This document shows positions 25,401-35,904 of a DNA stretch of 64,000 nucleotides, piece after piece. Made by a program: the position numbers and the translations under genes. Position 1 is the stretch's first letter; every line of letters begins with the position of its first letter. Under the pieces are notes generated by a model. It searched no databases and was not told the DNA's origin. It saw nothing but the letters and a program-made list of their open reading frames with translations. Source of the stretch: Bryoerythrophyllum caledonicum (lineage: Eukaryota > Streptophyta > Bryopsida > Pottiales > Pottiaceae); contig OZ020517.1 in the NCBI GenBank assembly GCA_963971425.1, forward strand, positions 22,330,462 to 22,394,461, given 5' to 3'.

Positions 25401-28400
25401 GCCCTTCGTCCACCAAGACCTCTAGCTCTTGAGCTTGTGTGCCCTCAACATCTATGCCGAATGCCTCTCCCAATTCCAAGTCATCTAATAGAGGAACTAA
25501 GCCTTGCTCTAATTCCGACCCCACGAGGATATCTTCCATAAAGTTTACTGAAATAGCCTCATCCGCGCTTGAGATGGGGTGTTCCTTTAACCATTCTACA
25601 TACTCTTCGGTTGGGGCCCATTCGTAAAGCCCTGGACCCAGACTTTTGAATGGAATTTTGTGGGCCTCTACTGGATGGACCCTATCAGCGGCTTCGTGAG
25701 GTAAAAACCTCACCTTCTTTGGGGGAACCTTTGTCAACACTTCCAATGACTCATCCTCAGAAGAGCTGTGGCATCCACGACAATATCCGTACTTCAAAGG
25801 CTTGATATCCACCTCCGTAAGGTTATGTGGCGGTCCATAAGTAATGTGAGGCCTAAGGCCTCCCCAATCTACACGAGCATTGGCAACTCTCAACCATGGA
25901 CGGCCTAACAACAAGGGGTAAGTTTCCTTGTTGGAGCGCATTCGAAGTACTTGGAAGGTGAGAGAATACTCTTCCCCCCCTGTGATGACCTTACAATTAC
26001 TAATTTGGCCTAAAGGCGCTTCTGCACTTTGGTTGGCCATGTTGATGATAAAAGGTGAGGGTTCCGTGATGTCTAGGCCTAATTTCTCCATGGTGGAGAG
26101 AGGCATAATGTTTAACCCACTACCACCATCCACTAATACATGGGGTACTATCTTGTCCACGATGGAAACTTCAATTGTGCATGCCCGAACCTCGGTGGTA
26201 GGTGAGGTAGACTTAACCCGGGCAGCTAGTTTAACCTTGGCCTTGGGCCGCCGTTTTACTGGGGTTCCAGTCCTGAGAGCTCTTCTCATGGGAGGAGAGA
26301 CTTCTAACAATTGGGCTATAGTGATGTCGGCCTTAAGACGACCTAAATCCGACCACAAGTCATACGAGCCCGTCACCACACTTTCTGCAGTGAGAGGAGG
26401 TAGTCTAAGCTCGGGAATGGGAATCTGTGGGCCTTCCCATTGTTCACTGAGTTGAGGAGCATGGTTCCCAGGCCTAGAATTTCCTTGGGTGGACCTAGAG
26501 TTTGCCCGTTGAGTGTTTTCTATTGCCTCTCTCGTGGTCTCATTTAAGTCAGAGAAATGTGGTGAATCCTCATCAGAGCTATCACTATCCTCTGGTATAG
26601 GTGGAGGAGGGCTAGAATATTTAGGATCACGACGATTGGCCCTTGTTTGCACTGCTAGAGCTGGCAGCACACAAAGTTGCTCCTCACGAGATGAACTAAC
26701 CTCGTGGAAAACCACATTGAGCTCCGTGAGAGTGGGGGATTGTTCAGATACAACCTCACTTGAGACTGTAGCAAAACGGACGTCTTGTGGTCCTTGGTTT
26801 TGTTGTCCACCCTGAGGTGGTCCTTGGTTAAGAGGAATGTAACCACCCTTGGTGTTCACTCCCATTGGAGGGTTTTGGTTCTGGCGGTTGTTATTGTAAT
26901 CGTAATAGAGGCTAGGGGGTCTAAGTGTGTTATCAAAGGCAGGATTACGGGCCCCCCTCAAGTGATCTTGGGCTTGTTGCGGGTAATTCCCTGGCGGAAA
27001 GGTCATGGGAATTACCTTCTCCGGCCTACGGCATACATGGGTGGGGTGATTGCCGCCACAGTTACCACATACTACACCACTCTCTATCCAACAGTGCCCA
27101 ATTGCATGTCTACGCCCACAAACGTTGTGGATCTCGTGACGTGGTTTCTGTTGGCCTCCAAAACCTGGACTAGGAGACACATAACCTTGTTGGCCCTGGT
27201 TAAGCCCTACTTGCGGTGGGTTCCTATGAGGAGGCACATAAGGCTGCTGACTAGGGTGGTGTTGTTGTGCAGATGCTCCCATGGTGCAAAATGGGCTAGT
27301 ATGGCCAGGTTGGCCACATTGAGTGCACCAAAGTCCCGAAGCATGTTTACCAGACTCTATAGGTGGCGGTGGTTGGTTAGGATTTTGGTTCCTAATCAAC
27401 ATAGCCATTTGATCTTGCATGGCTTTAATTTGTTGGACCAACTGATTTTGGAACCCTTGTTGACCTTGGAGGACCTCATTCCTAAAATCATCCTTCCAGG
27501 TTGTTCCTTCAGCTGGATAAGTGATTTGAGGGAGAGGTGCGGGCACTCTAGCATTCAAGGGGGGAGCGTAATAATTCCACATAGGGACAGGCGTACCTAA
27601 GGTGCCTTGAGCACATTCACGGGCTACCTCTTTTCCCTTAGCGTGAATTGGTATGAAACTAGGAATGTGGTGCTCTTCCTTCCTCCACAACCTCTCATGA
27701 TCTCTATCAATCCGCTCTATCAACCTAGCTTGATCTTTAGCGGCCGCTAAAGATGCGGGGCGAGCCCTCAGGATTTCTCGAATGGTAGTCTCGTTGTTAA
27801 ACCCTTGGATAAAGAATTGAGTCAAGGTATCGTCGGTGAGGAGGTTGCCCACAAATCTAGTGACCACTAGCTCAAACCGGCGAATGTACGTGGTAATATC
27901 TTCACCTTGTCCCTGGCGCAAGGCTGCTAAGGCAGTGAGGGCATTACCTTGCCCTACTTCGGGCCTAAAATTCTCCAAAAACGCCCTCATAAGACTATCC
28001 CAACTGTCAAAGGTGTTAGGAGGATGGTTCCTATACCATTCGTAGGCGGCATCCTTTAACGTGCAAGAAAACCAGACTAAGTAGTAGCCCGGGTCAGTGA
28101 TAAGGCAAGTGGTGAGGAGCTCCAAGAACCGCTCTACATGAGCGGATGGGTCTTCATCCTTGGTTCCTTTAAAGATAGGCAAATTTGGGGGCATAGGAGC
28201 TGCCTGCAACCCAATGGGTACTACGATGGGCAAACCCCTTGGTTGAACCAAGGGATTGATAGGAATGGCATCCGGAGGAGGTGGCCCTCCAAAATCCATA
28301 GTGGAAGGTGGTGGAGTGCCCTCACGTCGAGTAGCACCCACGAAAGAGTTAGGATCTAGAGGAAAAATAGGCAACAAAAGTCTAGGTGAGAGAGGAGGGA

Positions 28401-28548
28401 TAGGTTGGGCTTCTAGATGTACTTCTAAGAATCCCTCAGAGATATCCACCGTATTGTCACTAGTATTCCTAGATCTAGTCCGTCTTAGAGTCGAGGTTTC
28501 CAATGGCGCTTCCAAGGTGGGGCATTGAGATCGAGTGGAACGGGACAT
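22486..28548 (-). CDS. Gag-Pol polyprotein of the gypsy element (2020 aa)
   Basis: Single uninterrupted frame encoding the whole retrotransposition machinery. Seen in order: a gag capsid-like region (about residues 120-330, with AYEWYRNHPP), CCHC knuckle CTQCGQPGHTSPFC (~410), a second shorter knuckle CGNCGGNHPTHVC (~495), aspartic protease LVDGGSGLNIMP (~805), reverse transcriptase with CIDYRKLNQ (~1215) and FIDDF as the YxDD box (~1315), RNase H starting FCDASS (~1460) and ending ADHLSR, integrase with an HHCC finger ending CDACQ (~1690-1715), DDE core with WGIDYIG (~1740), SDRGKHF (~1800) and TERVNQTL (~1838). Known: the protease-RT-RNase H-integrase order defines Ty3/gypsy (Metaviridae). 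No chromodomain is recognised at the C-terminus, and wording such as DVFAWSYKDL resembles the non-chromovirus plant lineages. Start is the first ATG of the frame. Confidence 0.96.
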   Translation of the reverse strand: MSRSTRSQCPTLEAPLETSTLRRTRSRNTSDNTVDISEGFLEVHLEAQPIPPLSPRLLLPIFPLDPNSFVGATRREGTPPPSTMDFGGPPPPDAIPINPLVQPRGLPIVVPIGLQAAPMPPNLPIFKGTKDEDPSAHVERFLELLTTCLITDPGYYLVWFSCTLKDAAYEWYRNHPPNTFDSWDSLMRAFLENFRPEVGQGNALTALAALRQGQGEDITTYIRRFELVVTRFVGNLLTDDTLTQFFIQGFNNETTIREILRARPASLAAAKDQARLIERIDRDHERLWRKEEHHIPSFIPIHAKGKEVARECAQGTLGTPVPMWNYYAPPLNARVPAPLPQITYPAEGTTWKDDFRNEVLQGQQGFQNQLVQQIKAMQDQMAMLIRNQNPNQPPPPIESGKHASGLWCTQCGQPGHTSPFCTMGASAQQHHPSQQPYVPPHRNPPQVGLNQGQQGYVSPSPGFGGQQKPRHEIHNVCGRRHAIGHCWIESGVVCGNCGGNHPTHVCRRPEKVIPMTFPPGNYPQQAQDHLRGARNPAFDNTLRPPSLYYDYNNNRQNQNPPMGVNTKGGYIPLNQGPPQGGQQNQGPQDVRFATVSSEVVSEQSPTLTELNVVFHEVSSSREEQLCVLPALAVQTRANRRDPKYSSPPPPIPEDSDSSDEDSPHFSDLNETTREAIENTQRANSRSTQGNSRPGNHAPQLSEQWEGPQIPIPELRLPPLTAESVVTGSYDLWSDLGRLKADITIAQLLEVSPPMRRALRTGTPVKRRPKAKVKLAARVKSTSPTTEVRACTIEVSIVDKIVPHVLVDGGSGLNIMPLSTMEKLGLDITEPSPFIINMANQSAEAPLGQISNCKVITGGEEYSLTFQVLRMRSNKETYPLLLGRPWLRVANARVDWGGLRPHITYGPPHNLTEVDIKPLKYGYCRGCHSSSEDESLEVLTKVPPKKVRFLPHEAADRVHPVEAHKIPFKSLGPGLYEWAPTEEYVEWLKEHPISSADEAISVNFMEDILVGSELEQGLVPLLDDLELGEAFGIDVEGTQAQELEVLVDEGPLNPSLHFKRTSSGILAGSSGPIYPPIPSDWYRGPTQQSHVHPQDWKLMDVSREGEENRSIKVGVGLSEEEMATYKDLVLEYRDVFAWSYKDLKGIPPEVTQHHIPLLPGTIPIRQKERRMNPNLQLIVKAELEKLLQAGFIKPVEISDWVSPMVLVKKKNGKLRVCIDYRKLNQHTQKDHFPLPFINTILEEVGGHELYTFMDGYSGYNQISIAHEDYHKTAFTTPWGTFIYLVMPFGLCNAPAAFQRAMTYAFSDLLHKSMTVFIDDFSTQSSKDSHLECVKESLERCRHTGIALNPEKIFLAVEKGVLLGFVVSKNGREPDPEKVRVIVELPPPRNVKDIQKTLGHVGWYREVIHDYATKSMPITRLQQKEVKFEWTPECQQAFDVLKTELSSYPVLRPPNWDLPFHVFCDASSVAVGSTLCQAVGDKNKDHPIAFASRQLNPAERNYSTTERECLAMVFSVKKFRHYLLLNPVVFYVDHMAIKYLVNKADLSGRLARWVLLLEEFDYTVEYRPGRMHLQADHLSRLSEEPGVVPIDETLVDETLFKVSSIPAWYGLVAEFLTTHRLPETLSKNERRKVRLHSRHFTIVGGKLYRRGIDGLLRRCVSAVEIPTILSACHDSACGGHFSGALTAQKVLRAGYYWPTLFQDAHEYAQRCDACQRYARNDLRLNLPLRVSLPLLPFEKWGIDYIGEVHPSSSNGMKHIVVATEYLTKWAEAKAVRTNDANHAAKFLFEQVITRFGCPKILISDRGKHFLNEVIVAMTTRFRINHRKTTPYHPQTNGHTERVNQTLVNILRKTVVDSKHDWDTKLPAALWAYRTTFKVTTQATPFSLVYGVEAILPIELEIPSLRVAVSGRWPIAASISDRLGRLEELDERRRISAQHMEAIQRRRKIAFDRRNKVRSIQPGMLVLLQDARRMDFPGKFDALWLGPYLVKEVFSNNSVQLQTLNGEDFPTRTSGNRCKEYKV

Positions 28549-30062
28549 CTACTCCAAGTCAAATCCAAGCTTCAATCCCCGTGGCTTCCATCCAATTCCA
28601 GGGTGATAAGGTATCTACTACGCATTCGATCCTATCAACGTGCTTGTGAGTAACGTGAGTATGTGGAATTTGCACGTGTGGCCACTTCCACCTACATCAC
28701 CTTAATCACACTCTATACGGAGGACCACCAGTACCAAGACAATACTTTTTAAAATATTCTTTTAAAGTTCGATGAAGCCGCCGAAGAAACCTGTTCAAAG
28801 GACTTACCCATCATGGGCAACGACAAAGAGCTAACTCATTGAGAAGTGTCTCTACGGGCATCACCCCGTACAAAGCCAAATCTCAACAAGCGCCATACAA
28901 TACAAACCCAACTGTGGGGCTGACCTAGATCTTAACAATGGAAGGTGTGATCCTTGGTATCCTTAGTAACCCCCTTGGTAACACCTCGGTAACTCCCTCT
29001 TGGTAACACTCTTGGTAACACTCTTGGTAACACTCCGGTAACACCCTCGGTATCCCCCTTCACCTTCCACCGACTAAGTTAGGCATTACCCACTAGGAAG
29101 GAACAATATGGAATACGAGACAAAATCCATAAAATGTGTGGACTTGGATTATCACCGAGCAGAAAACGTACCTGGCTGCATCGCCAGCCAACCTGTCACA
29201 GTTAATTCGAATACGACCGTGGACCTACACGCAACTAACGGAACTAATGGCCAGCTAGGTAATTAATTAACAAGTTTTAGAGGGAAATTACGTACCTCAA
29301 GCAACTCCCGCCAATCCACCATTAGCACAAGTTCGTTGCATATAAGGGTTCTAGCTGGCCAAGTCTACCGAATCTAAGGCAATTCTCCGTGAGGCACAAG
29401 GTTCCGAATTCTTAATCACAATGTCTACTCTGGCATAATTCTAAGTTAATAACGCGGTCCTAATGCCATGAAGAAGGTCTAGGATACATACCTCAAGCCG
29501 CTCTCCTTCCTATCACGACCCCAACTTCTTGAAAACCTCCATAGCTCCAACTCTCCTCCATGGCAGCTCATCCAACCATACATACGATTCACTTGCAACA
29601 AAAATTTCAAAACTCCAACAAAACACCAAGTTGTACTCACCTTGGTGGTCAGTCAAGCACGGGGGGAAGGAAGGGGCGCCCTTGTCCCATACCCGGGCTC
29701 ATGCACCCTTCCCCTTCGGCCTAGAAGCTCACTGGAATTCTTACGAACACCGTGGGAGGGCCTCAACCTTTCACCCCTAGGCCCCGTTGCTCGACACGAA
29801 GCCACAAGACTAGAAGGAGATCCCTCCGGCACAATGTGTTTGTAGCTGGAAGGTCGGGAAACCACACTCCCTTCTAGTCCCCCACCTTAAAACACAACTT
29901 GGCACACACAAAACTAACAACTAACAACTAACAACTAATACTAAAGGGAGTTAAGCACTTACCTCAAGCTACTCAACGCCGCACCACCACAAAAATCTGA
30001 TAGCGTTTGCACCTACATCCAAGGTAGAACAACAACACAATTCAAACAATAAACACGCCTGG
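28549..30062 (-). other. Gypsy leader with GTTACC-type repeats
   Basis: 1.5-kb untranslated leader between primer site and gag. At about 28945-29060 it holds a run of GGTAACAC/GGTAACTC copies (GTGTTACC in element sense), spaced about 10-15 bp. No convincing gene is present. A similar GTTACC run precedes the second retroelement's gag at 57.93-58.17 kb. Confidence 0.7.
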
Positions 30063-30080
30063 CTCCCGGCAGACGCACCA
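30063..30080 (-). promoter_or_regulatory. Reverse-transcription primer binding site (tRNA-Gly type)
   Basis: Three bases inside the 5' LTR the element strand reads TGGTGCGTCTGCCGGGAG, beginning with the TGG expected opposite the CCA end of a tRNA. It would pair with a tRNA ending CTCCCGGCAGACGCACCA, which from memory fits plant tRNA-Gly (UCC). Confidence 0.7.
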
Positions 30081-30083
30081 AAA

Positions 30084-32933
30084 TGTGAACCAAATAAACC
30101 CCCCTTAGTGGATGGATTTATTGTGGACACTAATTCCTAACCCTACTCACAAGGTTATCATTGCAAGGAGTTCATGCTCCCACATACACAAGATGGCAAG
30201 CGGTGGAAGTATTCACTATCATATGGTTAGTAAAAACTTGCTTCAATTAAGTTAGGTATTTAATTCGATTAATGCATTTATCTTCATCATAGTCCTTGAC
30301 TCCTACGCCCTTCTTTTGACTTCTGGTTTACTCTTCTTTTATCTTCCTTTTACTGTTCTTTTACTGTTTTTTTTTTTTTTTAATTTTTAATTTTTAATTT
30401 TTAATTTTTTTTAAAAATAAAAATATTAAAAATATTTTATTAATATTTTATTATTATTATTATTTTTTAATTATTTTTAAAAAATATATATATATATTTT
30501 TTAATTTTATTTTTTTAAAAAAACAAAAAAATAAAATAAAATTTACTCTTCCGTTCACCTTCACTTTTGGTTCAAGTTCCTTACTCCAATTACCCAGCCG
30601 TTAATACTGATCCGTGACTTCGATTTACTTCTTAAAGATTGCACGCTATTGGTGTAACTTCAAGCTTCATAACTTCTGGTGTAATCGTCCAAATCCAATT
30701 TTTTAAACGCCTATTATTACTAATTTTTCACGACCTACTTAATGAGCAATTCATAACTTCAAGATAACATGTGTATTGACCCCCAACCAAGCGACCAGCA
30801 GTGACTCAACTCACGGAACGCACAACTTCAACATCTCTATGCACCTTCAACCATTATTCACTCAACCAATCAAAACAATCTGATGGCATGGTCAATCATC
30901 ATACAAGGTGCAAAGTTCATGGTTGATTTAAGCAACATAGAATTCCCACTTTTAGGGCAGCGCTTCCGCGCGTAAATTGTTTTTTCCGGAGAATTTCTCA
31001 CAACTTCAATCAAAAGCTACGACATGGGCTTAAGCATTGAACAAGGAAGAGCACAAGTAAGGGAAACAAAAGAACAACAAATTCTCTGGAACAAGGGACC
31101 CCCTGCCACTTGACTCGCGCGCTCTCTCCACCTGAACACCGAACTTGCTGTCTCTTCCGAGCTCACAGAGATACCCCTGCGCGAACCCCCAGACCCCACG
31201 CGCGCATACAAGGTCTCCTCAGAACACACTCGTAGATTCCGCGCGACGCGCAAAAACCTCACCCTCGCAGCGAACTCCAACAGCCCTCTCGCGGCTCACG
31301 GCACCGGACTCCTCACGCATCGCACTCCAGCAACCGAACTCCCACCAACGGCGCAGCGACGCCGCTCTCGCTCTACCCTCCAAACACAATCGTGGAAGAC
31401 AACGCAAGCGGCCGCACTCGGACCCCACAGCCAGCCTCCCCGCTCTATCGCACTCCGCTGTTCATACCCTCTTGCTTACACACACAAAACTCAGTAGACA
31501 TACCTCCATCACAACTCCTCGCCCACCGTGGGCGTCTCTCGCTCCCAGCGATCGCGCTTGGTTCACGTGGCCAAGTTCCCTCACCGCTGTCAGACAGGAG
31601 TTCCTCTCTAATCTCTGCACCTCGTCGCGCCACGCCTGATGTCTCCACGCTTGATCGCGGCGCGCCTCGCACCAGCCTCAACTCGCAAGCACTCGAACCC
31701 ACGTCCACGCAGACATCCAATCGCCGTAGACCGAATCTCACCACACCAGCCGCTCTCGCTGACCGCCACTACGCACACAATCCCTCGTCAACCTCGGCGC
31801 TTCACCGCCAAACACCGCAGCACACCTCCGGCTAGGACACCTGCGGATCGGCCCTTCGTCTCCTTGCGCGCAGCCGTTCCACTCCAATTCCAGCGAGCGC
31901 TAACCTTGTCCTCTGCACTCGGTCCAAGCTGCGCTCAAAGAAGACAACTCGGCGCACTGCCTCGCGTCACCTCCGCAGCCACGGATCTCGTCCCTACTGC
32001 AGTCAAAACCGCACGAGAAAGGAAGGACCCACAACACACAATCTCGCGCTCCACTCCTGGCCGCCTCAATCACACCTCTCTCCTACGTTTCGCGGGGCTC
32101 CTCCATTCCCCTTTCCAGACGCGAGACCCCAACCACCCTAAAAAACTCTACACACACAAAAAACCAGAGAGAGAGAAAAAAACTCCTAGTCCCAGTCGAC
32201 CGGTGCCCTCCCGCTTCCACGGCAGCCGCGCACGTAACTCACGCTGGAAGTCCAGCGTTTCTTCAGCAGATTCCGGGGAATATTCCCCGGGAAAACCCAA
32301 AATTCCCCCTCACCAGCTCGGGGGAAGGAAGAAAACAAAAATAAAAAAAAGTTTTTTAAAGGTAACTTCGGCATGCCATTAAGGGCAGCCCATGATCGCC
32401 AATAATTGGTGCTAATTTCTCCCCTCGTCACCATCTAACTTTTCTAATTTCTTCCAAGGCCATGTGCCACTACTTCGTGCATGTTTTTTAAAAGATTAAC
32501 TCAAAAGTGGCCACATCATGGTTGCACTCTGCATTTTGTTTACTTTTGTTTTTTGTTTATTTAATTACTTATTTGTTTACTTACCTCCTTGGTTTTTTAG
32601 TGTGTTTTTCCCAAGGCTTCAACCCATTGTGTTAAAAACACATGTGGTTTGAGGTGTCTCCCTTTTTGCAAGAATTCTTTTCGTCTTCTAAGTTTTTCTT
32701 TTTTCCTCTTTTTTTTTCTTTCTTTTAATTTTTAGGTTTTTAACAAAATTAGATCTCCACTTGGAGATGATGACCTCTTCTAAATTAGGAAATGGCAAGT
32801 AAAAGGCCTTTCCAAGCCCTTTAACCACAATGGGTGGTTTAGTCTAACCATCTCACCCTAACTACCACTTTCTAATGCTAACTAGTTAATCTTAATGCCC
32901 AAATGACATCGTGAGCCGTTTTGGGGGCTCACA
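30084..32933 (-). repeat. 5' LTR of the gypsy element
   Basis: Same length and order as the 3' LTR at 19478-22327. As the 5' LTR of a minus-strand element it should contain the promoter in its part nearest 32933. I could not pick a unique TATA box. Confidence 0.95.
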
Positions 32934-35640
32934 TGGCCGTTAACATTGGTTCCAGCGTTGTCTTCCGGCTGGAATCCACTGCGGCCACCACTGATAACAA
33001 GAGAATTCTCGCTTCCGCTTCAGCTGCCGCCTTCAGGGAAATTTCTGCAGCAACTTTCTTCTTTGCCTCCTCTTCCGCTTTGCGCTTTGACACCCGGGTC
33101 TTCGAGGTTGTGGCGTCGGAGGCGGGCGGGTGCACAAGTACCTCCGTGCCAATCAAGGCTGGCTGTATTCCATTCCTTAGGGAAATCTCAAAAGACGGAG
33201 GGCAATTCAGTGGGCAATCTAAATACCAACCGCAAGTTGCAAAATGCTCTTGACCCCACCTCTTCGCAATCTCGTCAGTTATCATGCAATTGTCACTTCT
33301 TCTGTCCAAGTATCCAGGAAAGAATGCAGGAGTCTTCGACACTACACTTCCAGGAAGGAGAATAAATTGGTAATACCTGAACAGAACTCTAGAAACCGCC
33401 TCGGCCAAACCGATCTGGTCCTCCGGTTGTTTATTCTTATGAGTTTTGTTGACCTCGAAGTCCTGAACAAAAGCAAGATCCCATAGCTGGATCCGCATCT
33501 CCTCAACGTAATCAGGAAGACTCTTCACAGCGCATTGACCAGCCGGGTGATAGTCGATGGTGACATTGAGATCAGATAGCGAGGCACTGAAGAGGTCCTG
33601 AACATCATTGGCAATCTGGAAACATGGAACATATAAAATGAGGGAACAATAAACATAGTATTTTGCAGCTAGTATGCAGCAAAATTGCATACCTGCGCCC
33701 ACCAGGTGGCCTTGTGCAGCCATTCTTGAAATGAGTGGTCAGCGAACTTTGATCGAGGAAATCGCACAGCTGCCCGAAGCGATGTAGGCATATTCCAACG
33801 CTGCAACCACTTGACCTTCGTTGAGGGGTCCATGGTTGATGTCGCAAGGTACCAGAGCTTCTCCTGGGACATTTCAGGGTCATCTTCGTGGTTCTCATAG
33901 TGCTTTCGCACCTCACAAAGAAAATGCGGCGTATGCTTCGGATCTGCAATGGGAAGCTGCTTCATTACTTCGGACCGCCGGTCCTTCCTGATCTTGGCAA
34001 CCGCTTTCCCAATAACCTCATGAAGTTTCCCAGTGTTCCACTCGCTAGATTTCTGTGGGAACTGTTCTTTGAACTTCCTAGTAGCATGGGCAACGGCGTC
34101 ACCTAACTCTTGCTACAGAAATGAGATAAATAGCATTCAGTTAGGGGTCTATATAGAAAAATGCTAATCAAAAAAAAAAAATAACATGAAGACAAAACGG
34201 ACAGGGATCGGTAATTGCATGATTTAGAGCTCCACTGAAGAGGCCTGCTAAAGTAAGATGGTGCCTACATCGTCATCAGGAGATAAGCTGAACCACAGGA
34301 ACCATTTCAATCTATAGACTATTCGATGCCGACAAGGGGAATGATCAATTCAGTCGAAGGCACTTTAAAATCAAGGCTGATACAATGTACTGGAAGAATG
34401 AGATATGAGAAGAATCAATTTTACATGTACCTGATAGAGGACACCAATGAGAGCATCGACTGTCAATGTGTACCATGTGTGTTGATTTGCAGACTTTTGC
34501 TTCTTATCCGCGCTTGCGAGGTCCTCTTTCGATACCAAATCTTCAAAAAACTTCAAAGGTTGTCCAACGATTCCTTGCATGCGGTAGAGCTTGTGGACGA
34601 GGTTAAGTTTTACATGTCCAGTTTGGTTCCTCCTGCATTTAATAGGAAAAACAGTTAGAGAAGTACAAAGCAATAAAAATTATCTCGAATTGGTCCAGAA
34701 GCGTACCAATTTACTTGGTGAAGCGCGGTTTGGAGGCGCCCCACCTGTCCATCAACTTCAAGAATGATTGACTCAACTGCATAATGCCACGCTAGATCAC
34801 TGTTGTGATCTCTATTAATTATAGGTAACCACGCTGCGAGCCTGTGATTACCGTCCCACACGAAGAACATTTTTCCCGAGAACTGCATCCATACCTCTTC
34901 TTTCATTAACTCAATCTCGAACTCTTCGTCAGCCTTAACCCACATTGGGCTCCATTTTGATTTAATTTCATGGATCACTTCCTGCGATCTGCCTTCATTA
35001 TCATGGATGGCAACGTAGAACACTCCGTGGCCGTCCATATAGCCTGTGGTCACAAACTGTGCTCCAAGTGCCATAACATCGTTTTTTAGGTATGGTCTTA
35101 CCGCAGCGAGAGGCAACATTCGGCATAGGGGAATACTAAGCTTTGACTTGTTTCTTGGCTTGAATCACCTTTCGTCAAGGATAAGACTAGTGTTCGACGA
35201 CTCCATGACGACCAACTTATCCATTTCCCTCCCAAGCTCTTCTGCTGACATTTCGATAGCCGGTTCGCAATCACGCAGCTGATCTCCAACATCAGAAAGT
35301 GGAACGTCCTCGATGATGGATTCATTGTCCAAAGTATGAGCCTCCCCGCCATCATCACCTAAGGATTCATAGAATATTAGCCAGTTATCATGAATTTAGT
35401 ATTGATGCAACTGAAGAATTACCTTCTTCAAAGATATCAGGCTGTGACCGATGAGATATAGCACCAGGAGCCGGGGCTGTAGCCTCCGCTTCTCCTTCTT
35501 CCAATGCTGAACAAGGACAACAATTCAAAGATTATGAACTACAACAGGGAGCAAAAGAGATTATGGAATAAATTGATCAATCCTGATCAGGCGCGCTTGA
35601 TCAAAGGCACTCTTGAAAATAGGCGCCCCGGCACCTGGAG

Positions 35641-35778
35641 CACCGGCATAGAGCACCGGCACCTAGGAGCTGCCGACATCGGCAGCCCCCTGCTGGCGCC
35701 GCAACCCGCACAGGTCGCGACGCCAACAGGGGGCTGCCGATGTCGGCACCCTCTAGGTGTCGGGGCTCCATGCCCGAG
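35641..35778. repeat. Foldback element 1 (GCCGACATCGGC core) in intron 3
   Basis: Two ~58-bp arms (35641-35698 and 35721-35778) are inverted complements with a 22-nt loop. Each arm contains GCCGACATCGGCAG or its complement. It lies between exons 3 and 4 of the ParB-like/methyltransferase gene. Confidence 0.85.
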
Positions 35779-35904
35779 AGGATGGTTCTAATCTTCGAAT
35801 ATGCTAGGCTAGCCCACTAAGCGTAGCGGATTATGCATGTACAAGTAGCATGCAGACCAGTTCGCAATTCCAACTGGAACTAAAAAACCACTTAGCCACA
35901 TATG

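Larger units (their letters stand above)
19478..32933 (-). mobile_element. Intact young Ty3/gypsy LTR retrotransposon, 13456 bp, inserted in exon 8 of the ParB-like/methyltransferase gene
   Basis: Two 2850-bp LTRs (19478-22327 and 30084-32933, offset exactly 10606) begin TG and end CA. They are flanked by the 5-bp duplication TGGCC (19473-19477 and 32934-32938). Comparing the two LTRs by eye I found a single difference (C in the left copy at about 21010, T in the right at about 31616). The internal region has a tRNA-Gly-type primer binding site, a 1.5-kb leader and one 2020-codon gag-pol frame on the minus strand. Being uninterrupted with near-identical LTRs it is very recent and probably autonomous. 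No good purine-rich polypurine tract is seen next to the 3' LTR (left copy, 22328 onward), which is odd. Confidence 0.95.

Noticed and set aside
26785-27600. 271-codon plus-strand frame inside the gypsy gag region
   Set aside because: Antisense shadow of an intact gag-pol frame; no domain.
35165-35167. A short intron to remove the TGA in exon 5
   Set aside because: The only GT-AG pair spanning it would give an intron of ~40 nt, and flanking text reads through in frame, so a point lesion is simpler.
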